From Micromonospora carbonacea (GTDB lineage Bacteria; Actinomycetota; Actinomycetes; Mycobacteriales; Micromonosporaceae), in the NCBI RefSeq assembly GCF_014205165.1, contig NZ_JACHMZ010000001.1, forward strand, positions 3,702,501-3,766,500: DNA of 64,000 nucleotides, read 5' to 3'. The notes beneath the pieces are model-generated. The model searched no databases and was not told the origin of the DNA. It worked only from the letters and a program-made list of their open reading frames with translations. Made by a program: the position numbers and the translations under genes. Below, one piece after another: positions 17,601-25,099 of this stretch (the first letter of the stretch is position 1; every line of letters starts with the position of its first letter).

Positions 17601-18345
17601 CACCGCAGCCGACCTGCCCGCCCAACGCGCATACTGGCGCACCCAGCTCCACGGGCTGCCCCGGCAGGGCGACGGCGGGCCGACCGTGTCGCTGGAACAG
17701 GCCCTCGCCTGGGGTCCCAAGGCCGGGCACACGGTGACGGTGCCGGCCGAGGTGATGCAGCGCTGGGACCGGGCCGCCCGGGAACACCGGTTCAGCCGCT
17801 CCAGCTACTTCGTCGCCGCGTTCGCCACCGCCCTGCGCGCCATCCACCACCAGGACGACATCGGCCTGCTGATGGTGGTCGCCAAGCGCGGCAGCCGGGT
17901 GCTCGACTCGGCGTTCACCACCCGGCTCAACCTCAACTGCGTGCGGGTGCGCTTCGACGGGCCGCAGGACGACAAGCTCGTGCTGCGGGTCCACGAGACG
18001 ATCGCCGACCTGATGCGGGCGCAGGACGTGCCCTTCGCGGAGACCGCCGACGATCCCGCGGCCGGGCTCTCCAGCGAGGTCGTCGCGAGCCTGCCGACCT
18101 TCGTCTACCAGGACAACCTGGTGCTCCCGCTGGAGCTGCCCGGCTGCCGCACCGAGGAGGTCGTCGACCCGTACGCCCGGGAGGTGTCCAACGGCCTCAC
18201 CGTGGAGGTGCTGCCCCGCGCCGACCACGCCCTCCTGCGCGTCACCATCCGCACCGACTACCTGCCGTACCGCCTCGCCGAGGAGCTGAACGGCCACATG
18301 CTGCGCTTCCTCGAGGGCGGCCCTGCGCCGGCTCCGGGCCGCTGA
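14683..18345 (+). CDS. Non-ribosomal peptide synthetase, (C-remnant)-A-PCP-C (copy 1)
   Basis: NRPS of 1220 aa. Residues about 15-185 look like the C-terminal half of a condensation domain without HHxxxDG, so likely inactive. The adenylation domain follows, with A3 YTSGSTGTPKG (about 356), AYGPAEAAV, RTGDLARW, RIDHQIKINGIRIELGE and GTGKIDR. The carrier has LGGTSL (Ser about 742). A complete C domain ends the protein with HHIAFDG (about 924). No epimerase or thioesterase is present. Reading the pocket positions by eye gives D-A-G-F-V-G-A-V-A-K, which I cannot assign. The ATG at 14683 has GGAGG upstream. Codon use changes abruptly within the gene (see findings). Confidence 0.93.
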   Translation: MPVGFADGAVDAGGLDLVGDLRRVVGWPARAGSVSGVVSWPVGVVGSGVVVVAGLVGVLARYTGQSEVVLGLAGGGVVRVDVAGDPGFGELAGRVEAALASPAADGRVDRVVVGLADGPLAEVGPDVVDAGLVVWVAGDGSGLRVDFAVEEFSAGWARGFVDAVVTLVSAGVAGAQVALSGLTLVSVVERERLLGWGRGPVREVPGAPIHELVLEWAQRSPEAVAGVAGGVVLTYGELARRSAVVAGFLRSVGVGSGDVVSLALDRSLWTLVAALGVLRAGAAYTPMDVAWPAERMRVLLADHGARVVLTVGEVASRVPCPDGVRVVALDEQWPRIEAVGPVDLPAVTVDGPAFVIYTSGSTGTPKGVVLTHEKLTNFLAWMADECAIGPDSRMLHSAAPVFDAAFGEVFATLISGGQVVVCSRDDLLDVRRLTGLIGRHGVTHTFGPATNVAPLDPAACPSLRCVVLGGEAAPPQLVRRWSAAGARVVNAYGPAEAAVACTWYDASTGWPGSYVPIGWPMPNRQIHIVDPHLNLVPAGAPGEILITGHGIADGYLHRPELTTQRFVTDPHTHQLAYRTGDLARWNSNGALEILGRIDHQIKINGIRIELGEIETTLEQHPDVTTAIVTRRDDNDTPRLIGYVTARDGRTPTPEALREHAATILPSYMVPAVVMVLDRFPVGGTGKIDRAALPAPDGRRPDLGVDYAAPATAQERLVTGVFATVLGIDRVGVHDSFFDLGGTSLQSAAVATGIDEAADVVVPVSQIHRTPTPHALAAWLATAPRRTGVGSAVGHGRQRPGPVPLAQQVAKCLMSPPEVVVPVSWWVEGDLDLRALMAALGDLHRRHEALHARYRRVEPPVALVPANPGMPQLLLLTDAATTQDALDQLADAVQQPLDYTQGRNWRTAVIRDRSTNRTLLGIGIHHIAFDGWSHTLLVRDLTHAYTARKAGHPPAWDHPAPTLRQIHDEYARLRTAADLPAQRAYWRTQLHGLPRQGDGGPTVSLEQALAWGPKAGHTVTVPAEVMQRWDRAAREHRFSRSSYFVAAFATALRAIHHQDDIGLLMVVAKRGSRVLDSAFTTRLNLNCVRVRFDGPQDDKLVLRVHETIADLMRAQDVPFAETADDPAAGLSSEVVASLPTFVYQDNLVLPLELPGCRTEEVVDPYAREVSNGLTVEVLPRADHALLRVTIRTDYLPYRLAEELNGHMLRFLEGGPAPAPGR
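15217..16634 (+). repeat. Mosaic duplicated block, NRPS copy 1 (pairs with 19023-20440)
   Basis: 15217-15870 and 16150-16634 are almost identical to 19023-19676 and 19956-20440 at a constant offset of 3806 bp. The 279 bp between them (15871-16149) are clearly different although equal in length. Further similar blocks are 14731-15000 (18537-18806) and about 17293-17522 (21105-21334). Confidence 0.9.
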
Positions 18346-18458
18346 TCGACGTACCCCCTCTCGTGTGTGGGCGCGGACTGCCGCGCCCACGCCGGTTTCC
18401 TGGTTCTTCGAACCGGCCCGCCTGCGGGCGACGCCGGTCCTGATCGGAGGTTCTGCTC

Positions 18459-21400
18459 ATGTCCGTCGGGTTCGTTGGTGGTCAGGCCCAGGCTCCGGGG
18501 CTCGCCGGCCCCGGCACCGACTTCGAGACCCTCGATCTGGTGGGTGATCTGCGGCGGGTGGTGGGGTGGCCGGCGCGGGCGGGTTCGGTGTCGGGGGTGG
18601 TGTCGTGGCCGGTGGGTGTGGTGGGTTCGGGTGTGGTGGTGGCGGCGGGGCTGGTCGGGGTGTTGGCGCGGTACACGGGTCAGTCGGAGGTGGTGCTCGG
18701 GCTGGCCGGTGGCGGTGTGGTGCGGGTGGACGTGGCCGGTGATCCGGGGTTCGGTGAGCTTGCCGGTCGGGTGGAGGCGGCGTTGGCGTCGCCGGCGGCG
18801 GATGGTCCCGGTGGTCCGGTGCTGCTGCATGTGGTGGACGGGCCGGTGGATGCGGTGGGGCCGGAGGTGGTGGATGCCGGTGTGGTGGTGTGGGTGGCCG
18901 GGGATGGTTCGGGCCTGCGGGTGGACTTCGCGGTGGAGGAGTTCTCGGCGGGGTGGGTGCGGGGGTTCGTGGATGCGGTGGTGACGTTGGTGGCGGCGGG
19001 GGTGGGTGAGCCTGGGCGGGGGTTGTCGGGGCTCACGTTGGTGTCGGTGGTGGAGCGGGAGCGGTTGTTGGGGTGGGGTCGGGGTCCGGTGCGGGAGGTG
19101 CCGGGCGCGCCGATCCACGAGTTGGTGCTGGAGTGGGCGCAGCGGTCGCCGGAGGCGGTGGCGGGGGTGGCCGGTGGTGTGGTGTTGACGTACGGGGAGT
19201 TGGCGCGCCGGTCAGCGGTGGTGGCGGGGTTTCTGCGGTCGGTGGGTGTGGGATCCGGTGATGTGGTGTCGTTGGCGTTGGATCGGAGTTTGTGGACGTT
19301 GGTGGCGGCGTTGGGGGTGTTGCGGGCGGGTGCGGCGTACACGCCGATGGATGTGGCGTGGCCGGCGGAGCGGATGCGGGTGTTGTTGGCCGATCATGGT
19401 GCGCGGGTGGTGTTGACGGTGGGTGAGGTGGCGTCGCGGGTGCCATGCCCGGATGGGGTGCGGGTGGTGGCGTTGGACGAACAGTGGCCGCGGATCGAGG
19501 CTGTCGGGCCGGTGGACCTGCCGGCGGTCACCGTGGACGGGCCGGCGTTCGTGATCTACACGTCGGGGTCGACGGGCACCCCGAAGGGTGTGGTGCTCAC
19601 GCACGAGAAGCTGACGAACTTCCTGGCCTGGATGGCCGACGAGTGCGCCATCGGCCCCGACAGCAGAATGCTGCACAGCTGCACGCCCGTGTTCGACGTG
19701 GCCCTGGGCGAGATCTTCACGGCCCTCACCTCCGGCGCGACCGTCGTCGTCTGCTCCCGCGACGAGCTGCTCGACGCCCGCCGCCTCACCGACCTGATCG
19801 CCAAGGAGCAGGTGACCCACGCGTTCTGCCCGCCGACCAACCTGGCGGCCGTCGACCCGGCCGACTGCCCGAGCATGTCCTGCCTGACGCTCGCCGGGGA
19901 GCCGGTGCCGCCGCGGATGGCGCAGCGCTGGCTGGCCGCCGGGGTCCGGCTGATCAACGCGTACGGGCCGGCGGAGGCGGCCGTGGCCTGCACCTGGTAC
20001 GACGCGTCGACCGGCTGGCCCGGCAGCTACGTACCCATCGGCTGGCCCATGCCCAACCGACAGATCCACATCGTCGACCCCCACCTCAACCTCGTCCCCG
20101 CCGGCGCACCAGGCGAAATCCTCATCACCGGCCACGGCATCGCCGACGGCTACCTCCACCGCCCCGAACTCACCACCCAACGATTCGTCACCGACCCCCA
20201 CACCCACCAACTCGCCTACCGCACCGGCGACCTCGCCCGCTGGAACACCAACGGCGCCCTCGAAATCCTCGGCCGCATCGACCACCAAATCAAAATCAAC
20301 GGCATCCGCATCGAACTCGGCGAAATCGAAACCACCCTCGAACAACACCCCGACGTCACCACCGCCATCGTCACCCGCCGCGACGACAACGACACCCCCC
20401 GACTCATCGGCTACGTCACCGCACGCGACGGACGCACGCCGTCGGTGCCGGCGCTGCGCGAGCACGCGGCGGCGGTGCTGCCCTCCTACATGGTCCCGGC
20501 CGTCATCATGGTCCTCGACCGGTTCCCCGTCGGCGGCACCGGCAAGATCAACCGCAACGCGCTGCCCGCCCCCGACGCCCAGCGCCCCGACGTCGGGGTC
20601 GACTACGCCGAGCCGACCACCGCCGACGAGCGGCTCGTCACCACGGCCTTCGTCACCGTCCTCGGCATCGACCGGGCCGGCGTCCACGACAGCTTCTTCG
20701 ACCTCGGCGGGACCAGCCTCCAGTCCGCCGCCCTCGCCGCCGCCCTCGACGAGGCCACCGACGCCGTCGTGCCCGTCTCCCAGATCCGCCGCACCCCGAC
20801 CCCGCAGGCGCTCGCCGCGTGGCTCGCCACCGCGCCACGCCGCCCCCGGGCGGAGGCGGAACCGTCGGGCGTCGCGCGCTCCGGGCCGGCGAAGCCGGTG
20901 CCGCTGACGCTGTCGGTCGCCAAGTGCGTCTGGCTCCCCTTCGAGCTGGTCTGCCCGACCACCTGGTGGGTGGAGGGTGAGCTCAACCTGCGGGCGTTGA
21001 TGGCCGCGCTCGGCGACCTGCACCGCCGGCACGAGGCCCTGCACGCCCGCTACCGACGCGTCGACCCACCCGTGGCGATCATCCCGCCCAACCCCGGCAT
21101 GCCCCAACTGCTCCTGCTCACCGACGCCCCCACCACCCAGGACGCCCTCGACCAACTCGCCGACGCCGTCCAACAACCCCTCGACTACACCCAGGGCCGC
21201 AACTGGCGCACCGCCGTCATCCGCGACCGCTCCACCAACCGCACCCTCCTCGGCATCGGCATCCACCACATCGCCTTCGACGGCTGGTCCCACACCCTCC
21301 TCGTCCGCGACCTCACCCACGCCTACACCGCCCGCGCCAACGGCCACGCACCCGTCTGGGACCGGCCCGCACCCACCCTGCGCCAGACCTACGACGAGTA

Positions 21401-22154
21401 CGCCCGGCTCCACGAGGCCGCCGACCTACCCGCCCAACGCGCATACTGGCGCACCCAGCTCCGCGGCCTCCCCCGCCAGGGCGACGGCGAGCTGAAGGTG
21501 CCGCTGGAACAGGCCCTCGCCTGGGGCCCGAAGGCCGGGCACATCCTCACCGTCAGCCCGCAGGTCCTCCAGCGCTGGGACCGGGCGGCCAGGGAACACC
21601 GGTTCAGCCGCTCCAGCTACTTCGTCGCCGCGTTCGCCACCGCCCTGCGCGCCATCCACCACCAGGACGACATCGGCCTGCTCATGATCGTGGCGAAGCG
21701 CGGCAGCCGGGTGCTCGACTCCGCGTTCACCACCCGGATCAACTCCAACTGCGTGCGGGTGCGGTTCGCGCCCGGGCAGGACCTGATCCGGCACGTCCAG
21801 CAGACCGTCGACGAGCTGATGGCCGCCCAGGACGTCCCCTTCTCGGAGAGCGCCGCGGACCCGGCCGTCGGGCTGCCCAGCGAGGTCGTCGCCGGCCTGC
21901 CCGGCTTCGCGTACCAGGACAACCTGGTGCTCCCGCTGGAGCTGCCCGGCTGCCGCACCGAGGAGGTCGTCGAGCCGTACGCCCGGGAGGTGATGAGCGG
22001 GCTGACCGTCGAGGCGATCCCCCGCCACGCCGACGCCCTGCTGCGCATCACGATCCGCACCGACCTGCTGCCGTTCGCCCTCGCCGAGGAGCTGGGCGAC
22101 CACATGCTGCGCTTCCTCGAAGCGGGGCCCCAGGTCACCGGCCCGGCGCGCTGA
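18459..22154 (+). CDS. Non-ribosomal peptide synthetase, (C-remnant)-A-PCP-C (copy 2)
   Basis: NRPS of 1231 aa with the same order as the gene before it: degenerate C-half, adenylation, carrier (LGGTSL) and a complete C domain (HHIAFDG about 936). Long blocks are nearly identical in DNA to copy 1, but the adenylation pocket segment is different. Its code by eye is D-V-G-F-T-A-A-V-A-K, against D-A-G-F-V-G-A-V-A-K in copy 1, so a different amino acid is probable. No thioesterase follows; the terminal C domain may release the chain onto an amine, or act with another carrier protein elsewhere. The ATG at 18459 has GGAGG 9 nt upstream, and the 113-bp gap has no clear terminator. The last 20 bp overlap the convergent DUF6194 gene. 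Confidence 0.93.
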   Translation: MSVGFVGGQAQAPGLAGPGTDFETLDLVGDLRRVVGWPARAGSVSGVVSWPVGVVGSGVVVAAGLVGVLARYTGQSEVVLGLAGGGVVRVDVAGDPGFGELAGRVEAALASPAADGPGGPVLLHVVDGPVDAVGPEVVDAGVVVWVAGDGSGLRVDFAVEEFSAGWVRGFVDAVVTLVAAGVGEPGRGLSGLTLVSVVERERLLGWGRGPVREVPGAPIHELVLEWAQRSPEAVAGVAGGVVLTYGELARRSAVVAGFLRSVGVGSGDVVSLALDRSLWTLVAALGVLRAGAAYTPMDVAWPAERMRVLLADHGARVVLTVGEVASRVPCPDGVRVVALDEQWPRIEAVGPVDLPAVTVDGPAFVIYTSGSTGTPKGVVLTHEKLTNFLAWMADECAIGPDSRMLHSCTPVFDVALGEIFTALTSGATVVVCSRDELLDARRLTDLIAKEQVTHAFCPPTNLAAVDPADCPSMSCLTLAGEPVPPRMAQRWLAAGVRLINAYGPAEAAVACTWYDASTGWPGSYVPIGWPMPNRQIHIVDPHLNLVPAGAPGEILITGHGIADGYLHRPELTTQRFVTDPHTHQLAYRTGDLARWNTNGALEILGRIDHQIKINGIRIELGEIETTLEQHPDVTTAIVTRRDDNDTPRLIGYVTARDGRTPSVPALREHAAAVLPSYMVPAVIMVLDRFPVGGTGKINRNALPAPDAQRPDVGVDYAEPTTADERLVTTAFVTVLGIDRAGVHDSFFDLGGTSLQSAALAAALDEATDAVVPVSQIRRTPTPQALAAWLATAPRRPRAEAEPSGVARSGPAKPVPLTLSVAKCVWLPFELVCPTTWWVEGELNLRALMAALGDLHRRHEALHARYRRVDPPVAIIPPNPGMPQLLLLTDAPTTQDALDQLADAVQQPLDYTQGRNWRTAVIRDRSTNRTLLGIGIHHIAFDGWSHTLLVRDLTHAYTARANGHAPVWDRPAPTLRQTYDEYARLHEAADLPAQRAYWRTQLRGLPRQGDGELKVPLEQALAWGPKAGHILTVSPQVLQRWDRAAREHRFSRSSYFVAAFATALRAIHHQDDIGLLMIVAKRGSRVLDSAFTTRINSNCVRVRFAPGQDLIRHVQQTVDELMAAQDVPFSESAADPAVGLPSEVVAGLPGFAYQDNLVLPLELPGCRTEEVVEPYAREVMSGLTVEAIPRHADALLRITIRTDLLPFALAEELGDHMLRFLEAGPQVTGPAR
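19023..20440 (+). repeat. Mosaic duplicated block, NRPS copy 2 (pairs with 15217-16634)
   Basis: Counterpart of the block in copy 1. Identity is lost only in 19677-19955, which encodes the adenylation pocket from just before FDVALGE to just before NAYGP. Confidence 0.9.
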
Positions 22155-22677
22155 GGTTTCCGCCCCCGTCCGGCCCCGGGCGGCCGCCGGCCCGCCGGTG
22201 CCGGTCGACCGCCCGGGCGTGCGCGTGGGCGAGCAGCCGGTCCACCTCCGGGAGCAGGCCGCCGCCGGGGCGCAGGACGCACGCCCAGCCATGCAGGCCG
22301 TAGACGGGGTGGGGCAGGACCTCGTCCTGCCGGGTGAAGTCGATGCCGGCCCGGTGGTCGGGGAAGCGCGCGGGCGGGTAGCCGAACCGGCGCTGGAACT
22401 CCGCGCGGCCCAGCTCGACGTTGAGGCGATGGACGTCCGGCCGGTCGAGGCGCGAGTCCTCGTCGAAGCCGGGTGTGTCGTGCGCGACGATCGTGGCGAA
22501 CGGCCGGCGGCGGTCGGGGCCGACGAAGAAGAACCGCTCGCCCCAGCTGGCCCGGGGCGCGCCCGACGCCGCGTCGGCCCACACCTGCGTGACGCCGGGC
22601 AGCGCGAGGATCCGCCGGGCGAGCTCGGCCTCGGTCGGGATAGGGGCGGCGGGGACGGGCGGGGGCGACGGCGTCAT
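22135..22677 (-). CDS. DUF6194 family protein
   Basis: Small cytosolic protein of about 180 aa matching DUF6194 as I remember it: WGERFFFVGPDRRRPFATIV, PGFDEDSRLDRP, RLNVELGR and HPVYGLHGW are the typical runs. The family has no known reaction. The start is placed at the ATG at 22677; a GTG at 22701 is possible. The end overlaps the end of the second NRPS gene by 20 bp on the opposite strand, so it is unlikely to belong to that operon. The C-terminus is Arg/Gly-rich. Confidence 0.75.
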   Translation of the reverse strand: MTPSPPPVPAAPIPTEAELARRILALPGVTQVWADAASGAPRASWGERFFFVGPDRRRPFATIVAHDTPGFDEDSRLDRPDVHRLNVELGRAEFQRRFGYPPARFPDHRAGIDFTRQDEVLPHPVYGLHGWACVLRPGGGLLPEVDRLLAHAHARAVDRHRRAGGRPGPDGGGNLSAPGR

Positions 22678-22766
22678 GACCTCTACCGTATCGTCGAACA
22701 CCCTTGTGAAGCTCGGGCCGGAGCACAGGCGGTGGGGCTGGCGGCAAGCATCAAACGGGAGGTCAG

Positions 22767-23546
22767 GTGCGCAGGAGTTCCTACCGGCCGACCGACCTCG
22801 CGCGCGAGCACGGCATCTCGACGCAGACGGTCCGCAACTACGAGCGCGACGGCGTGCTGCCCCCGGCCCGGCGCACGCCCAGCGGCTACCGCGCCTACAC
22901 GGCCGTGCACGTGCGGGCGCTGCGCGCCTACCTGGCGCTGATCCCGGCGCACGGGTACGCCACCAGCGGCGAGATCATGCGCGCGGTCAACGCCGGGGAC
23001 CTGGACACCGCCCTGCGCGCGATCGACCACAGCCACGCCCGCCTGCTGCGCGACCGGGAGACGCTCGACGCCGTCGAGGCGGCCGTGGGCCTGCTCACCC
23101 AGCCACCGTCGGCGACCCGAACCGACAAGCGTGCGACGGCCCCATCCGACCAGCCGGCGCCGGGCCGGCCCGGCCGGGTGGCGGCGGGCCGACCCGACCG
23201 GCCGCTGGCGATCGGCGGCCTCGCCCGCCGGATCGGCGTGACCCCGGCTGCGCTGCGCAAGTGGGAACGGGCCGGCGTCCTCGCGCCGAGCCGGGGCACG
23301 GCCACCGGCTACCGCCTCTACTCGGCCGACGACGTGCGCGACGCCGAGCTGGCCCACCTGCTCCGGCGGGGCGGCTACCGGCTGGACCACATCGCCACGG
23401 TCGTGCGGCAGGTCCGCGACGCCGCCGGCACCGAGCCGCTGGCCGAGTCCCTGGCGAGCTGGCGGCGGCGGCTCACCGACCGGGGCCGGGCCATGCTCAC
23501 CGCCTCCGTGCGGCTCGCGGAGCACCTGTCCCCGCCGGACGATTGA
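22767..23546 (+). CDS. TioE-type regulator with two MerR domains
   Basis: DNA-binding protein of 259 aa with two MerR helix-turn-helix units: residues about 5-75 (TDLAREHGISTQTVRNYERDG) and about 150-220 (GLARRIGVTPAALRKWERAG), joined by a Pro/Arg-rich linker. Each unit is followed by GYR and a helical arm. The same layout is found in TioE-like proteins of actinomycete product clusters. GTG at 22767 has GGGAGG 4 nt upstream. There is no C-terminal Cys cluster for metal binding. As the only cluster-type regulator besides the two-component system, it is a candidate to bind the dyads at 3899 or 14320. Confidence 0.85.
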   Translation: MRRSSYRPTDLAREHGISTQTVRNYERDGVLPPARRTPSGYRAYTAVHVRALRAYLALIPAHGYATSGEIMRAVNAGDLDTALRAIDHSHARLLRDRETLDAVEAAVGLLTQPPSATRTDKRATAPSDQPAPGRPGRVAAGRPDRPLAIGGLARRIGVTPAALRKWERAGVLAPSRGTATGYRLYSADDVRDAELAHLLRRGGYRLDHIATVVRQVRDAAGTEPLAESLASWRRRLTDRGRAMLTASVRLAEHLSPPDD

Positions 23547-23654
23547 CCCGCGCGCCGGCCGACGATCCGGCCGGCGCGACGAGCGGAGCCGGGGCGGGCG
23601 CGGCGACCGACGCCCGCGCGACCGCGCGGAGCGGACGCCCGCGCGGCGGCCGGT

Positions 23655-23697
23655 CGGGTCACGCGTCGGGTCACGCGTCGGGTCACGCGTCGGGGCA
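23655..23697. repeat. 12-bp tandem repeat, three full copies
   Basis: CGGGTCACGCGT occurs at 23655, 23667 and 23679, with a partial fourth copy. The repeat spans the 3' end of the RibD-like gene, whose stop (TCA on the plus strand) at 23683 lies in the third copy. Copies 1 and 2 offer the same stop-codon triplet 12 and 24 bp downstream. Confidence 0.9.
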
Positions 23698-24429
23698 GCG
23701 CCCCGACAGGGCGTAGCGCAGCAGGACGACGTCGCCGATCTGGCGGACCTCCGCCAGGCCCGCGCGACGGCCGGGGTGCCACGGGAACCGGCCCTCGCCG
23801 GGGAAGCGCGGCGCGCGGCGGTCACCGACGAAGAACGGGGCGACCACCAGGTGCAGTTCGTCGGCGAGGCCCGCGCCGAGGAACAGGGCGTGCACGGCCG
23901 CGCCGCCCTCCACCATGAGCCGGCGCACCCCCCGGGCGGCCAGGTCGGCCAGCACCCGGCAGGGGTCGACCGGGTCGCCGCCGTCGGCGACGGTGGCCAG
24001 GCCGTCGAGCCGGTGCCGGGTCCGCGCCAGCACGGACGTGGCGCAGTAGACGACCCGCTCGGCGTCGCCGACGGTGAAGAACCGCGCCGCCGGGTCGAGG
24101 TCGCCGCTCCCGGTGACGGTGACCTTCGTCGGCGACGGCGGCAGGCCGCGGTCGGCCCGCTCCCGCCGCCGCTGCGGCGAGCGGATCACCAGGCGCGGAT
24201 CGTCGGCCCGGACGGTGGCCGCGCCGACGAGGATGGCGTCGCACCCGGCCCGCACGGCGTCGACCCGGTCCAGGTCCGCCTCGTTGGACAGCAGCAGCCG
24301 CTGGTCGCTGGCGTCGTCGATGTAGCCGTCGATCGACATGGCGCAGCTGAGCAGCACGTACGGCCGGGGTGTGGCGGGCCCGGCGGCGGCCGGCCCGGCG
24401 GCGTGCGGGGTGGGCGCGGCGGCGGTCAC
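23683..24429 (-). CDS. RibD C-terminal-type pyrimidine reductase
   Basis: Cytosolic reductase of 248 aa of the RibD_C/dihydrofolate-reductase fold. It has the start of the domain at PYVLLSCAMSIDGYID, the cofactor region AILVGAATVRADDP, and MVEGGAAVHALFLGAGLADEL, all typical. In riboflavin synthesis this domain reduces the ribosyl side chain of the GTP cyclohydrolase II product with NADPH. There is no deaminase domain here. The GTG at 24429 overlaps the stop of the cyclohydrolase gene by 4 bp (GTGA), so the two are translated together. This supports successive steps on one GTP-derived pyrimidine. Confidence 0.88.
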   Translation of the reverse strand: MTAAAPTPHAAGPAAAGPATPRPYVLLSCAMSIDGYIDDASDQRLLLSNEADLDRVDAVRAGCDAILVGAATVRADDPRLVIRSPQRRRERADRGLPPSPTKVTVTGSGDLDPAARFFTVGDAERVVYCATSVLARTRHRLDGLATVADGGDPVDPCRVLADLAARGVRRLMVEGGAAVHALFLGAGLADELHLVVAPFFVGDRRAPRFPGEGRFPWHPGRRAGLAEVRQIGDVVLLRYALSGRCPDA

Positions 24430-25079
24430 CGGACGAACGGGAGGTCGATGGTGTGGGCGGCGCGGTCCACCTTGGCCGCGAGGTAGCCGGCGTTGGCGTC
24501 GGACAGGTGCAGCCCGGTCGGCACCCGCTCGGCCACCTCGATGCCGAGCCGGCGCAGCTGGTCGGCCTTGTCCGGGTTGTTGCTGAGCAGGGCCACCCGC
24601 TCGGCGCCCAGGGCCGCCAGCATCTGCGCGGCGACCGTGTAGTTCCGTTCGTCCGCGCCCCGGCCCAGCGCCAGGTTCGCCTCGTAGGTGTCCAGCCCGG
24701 CGTCCTGGAGGGCGTACGCGTCGAGCTTCGCGTACAGGCCGATGCCGCGCCCCTCCTGACGCAGGTAGAGCAGGAGCCCACCGGCGGCGGCGATCCGCTC
24801 GACCGCCTCGCGCAACTGCGGCCCGCAGTCGCACCGCTGGCTGCCGAACACGTCCCCGGTCAGGCACTCGCTGTGCGGGCGCACCAGCGGCGGCGGCCCG
24901 CCGGCGGCGGCCCGGTCCACCCCGGCCGACCAGTCGCCGAGCCCGAACGCGAGGTGTTCCCGGCCGTCGACGAGGCCGTGGAACGAGAACACCCGGGCCG
25001 TGGTCGCGTAGCCGTCGGGGAAGCGCAGCGGGACCGTCACCTGGGTCCGGATGGTCGCGACAGGCAGTGCTTCGGACAT
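24426..25079 (-). CDS. ribA: GTP cyclohydrolase II
   Basis: Stand-alone GTP cyclohydrolase II of 217 aa, which opens GTP to a 2,5-diamino-6-ribosylamino-pyrimidinone phosphate. The three zinc Cys are in SECLTGDVFGSQRCDCG. The catalytic Tyr (Tyr105 of the E. coli enzyme) is kept in KLDAYALQD, and RQEGRGIGL and SNNPDKADQL are present. There is no fused DHBP synthase, and no lumazine or riboflavin synthase nearby, so this is probably a second copy for a special pathway and not the housekeeping gene. ATG at 25079 has GAAGGAG 6 nt upstream. The symbol refers to the family. Confidence 0.93.
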   Translation of the reverse strand: MSEALPVATIRTQVTVPLRFPDGYATTARVFSFHGLVDGREHLAFGLGDWSAGVDRAAAGGPPPLVRPHSECLTGDVFGSQRCDCGPQLREAVERIAAAGGLLLYLRQEGRGIGLYAKLDAYALQDAGLDTYEANLALGRGADERNYTVAAQMLAALGAERVALLSNNPDKADQLRRLGIEVAERVPTGLHLSDANAGYLAAKVDRAAHTIDLPFVR

Positions 25080-25099
25080 CGGTCTCCTTCGTCGGACGG

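Noticed and set aside
14683..22154. Insertion sequence or transposon as the cause of the NRPS duplication
   Set aside because: No transposase, terminal inverted repeats or target-site duplication is visible at the borders of either copy.
19212..22292. Very long leftward frames opposite the second NRPS gene
   Set aside because: Antisense shadows due to high GC at third positions. The NRPS motifs on the plus strand are unambiguous.
23655..23697. CRISPR-like array
   Set aside because: The 12-bp units are directly joined with no spacers. It is a simple tandem repeat at a gene end.
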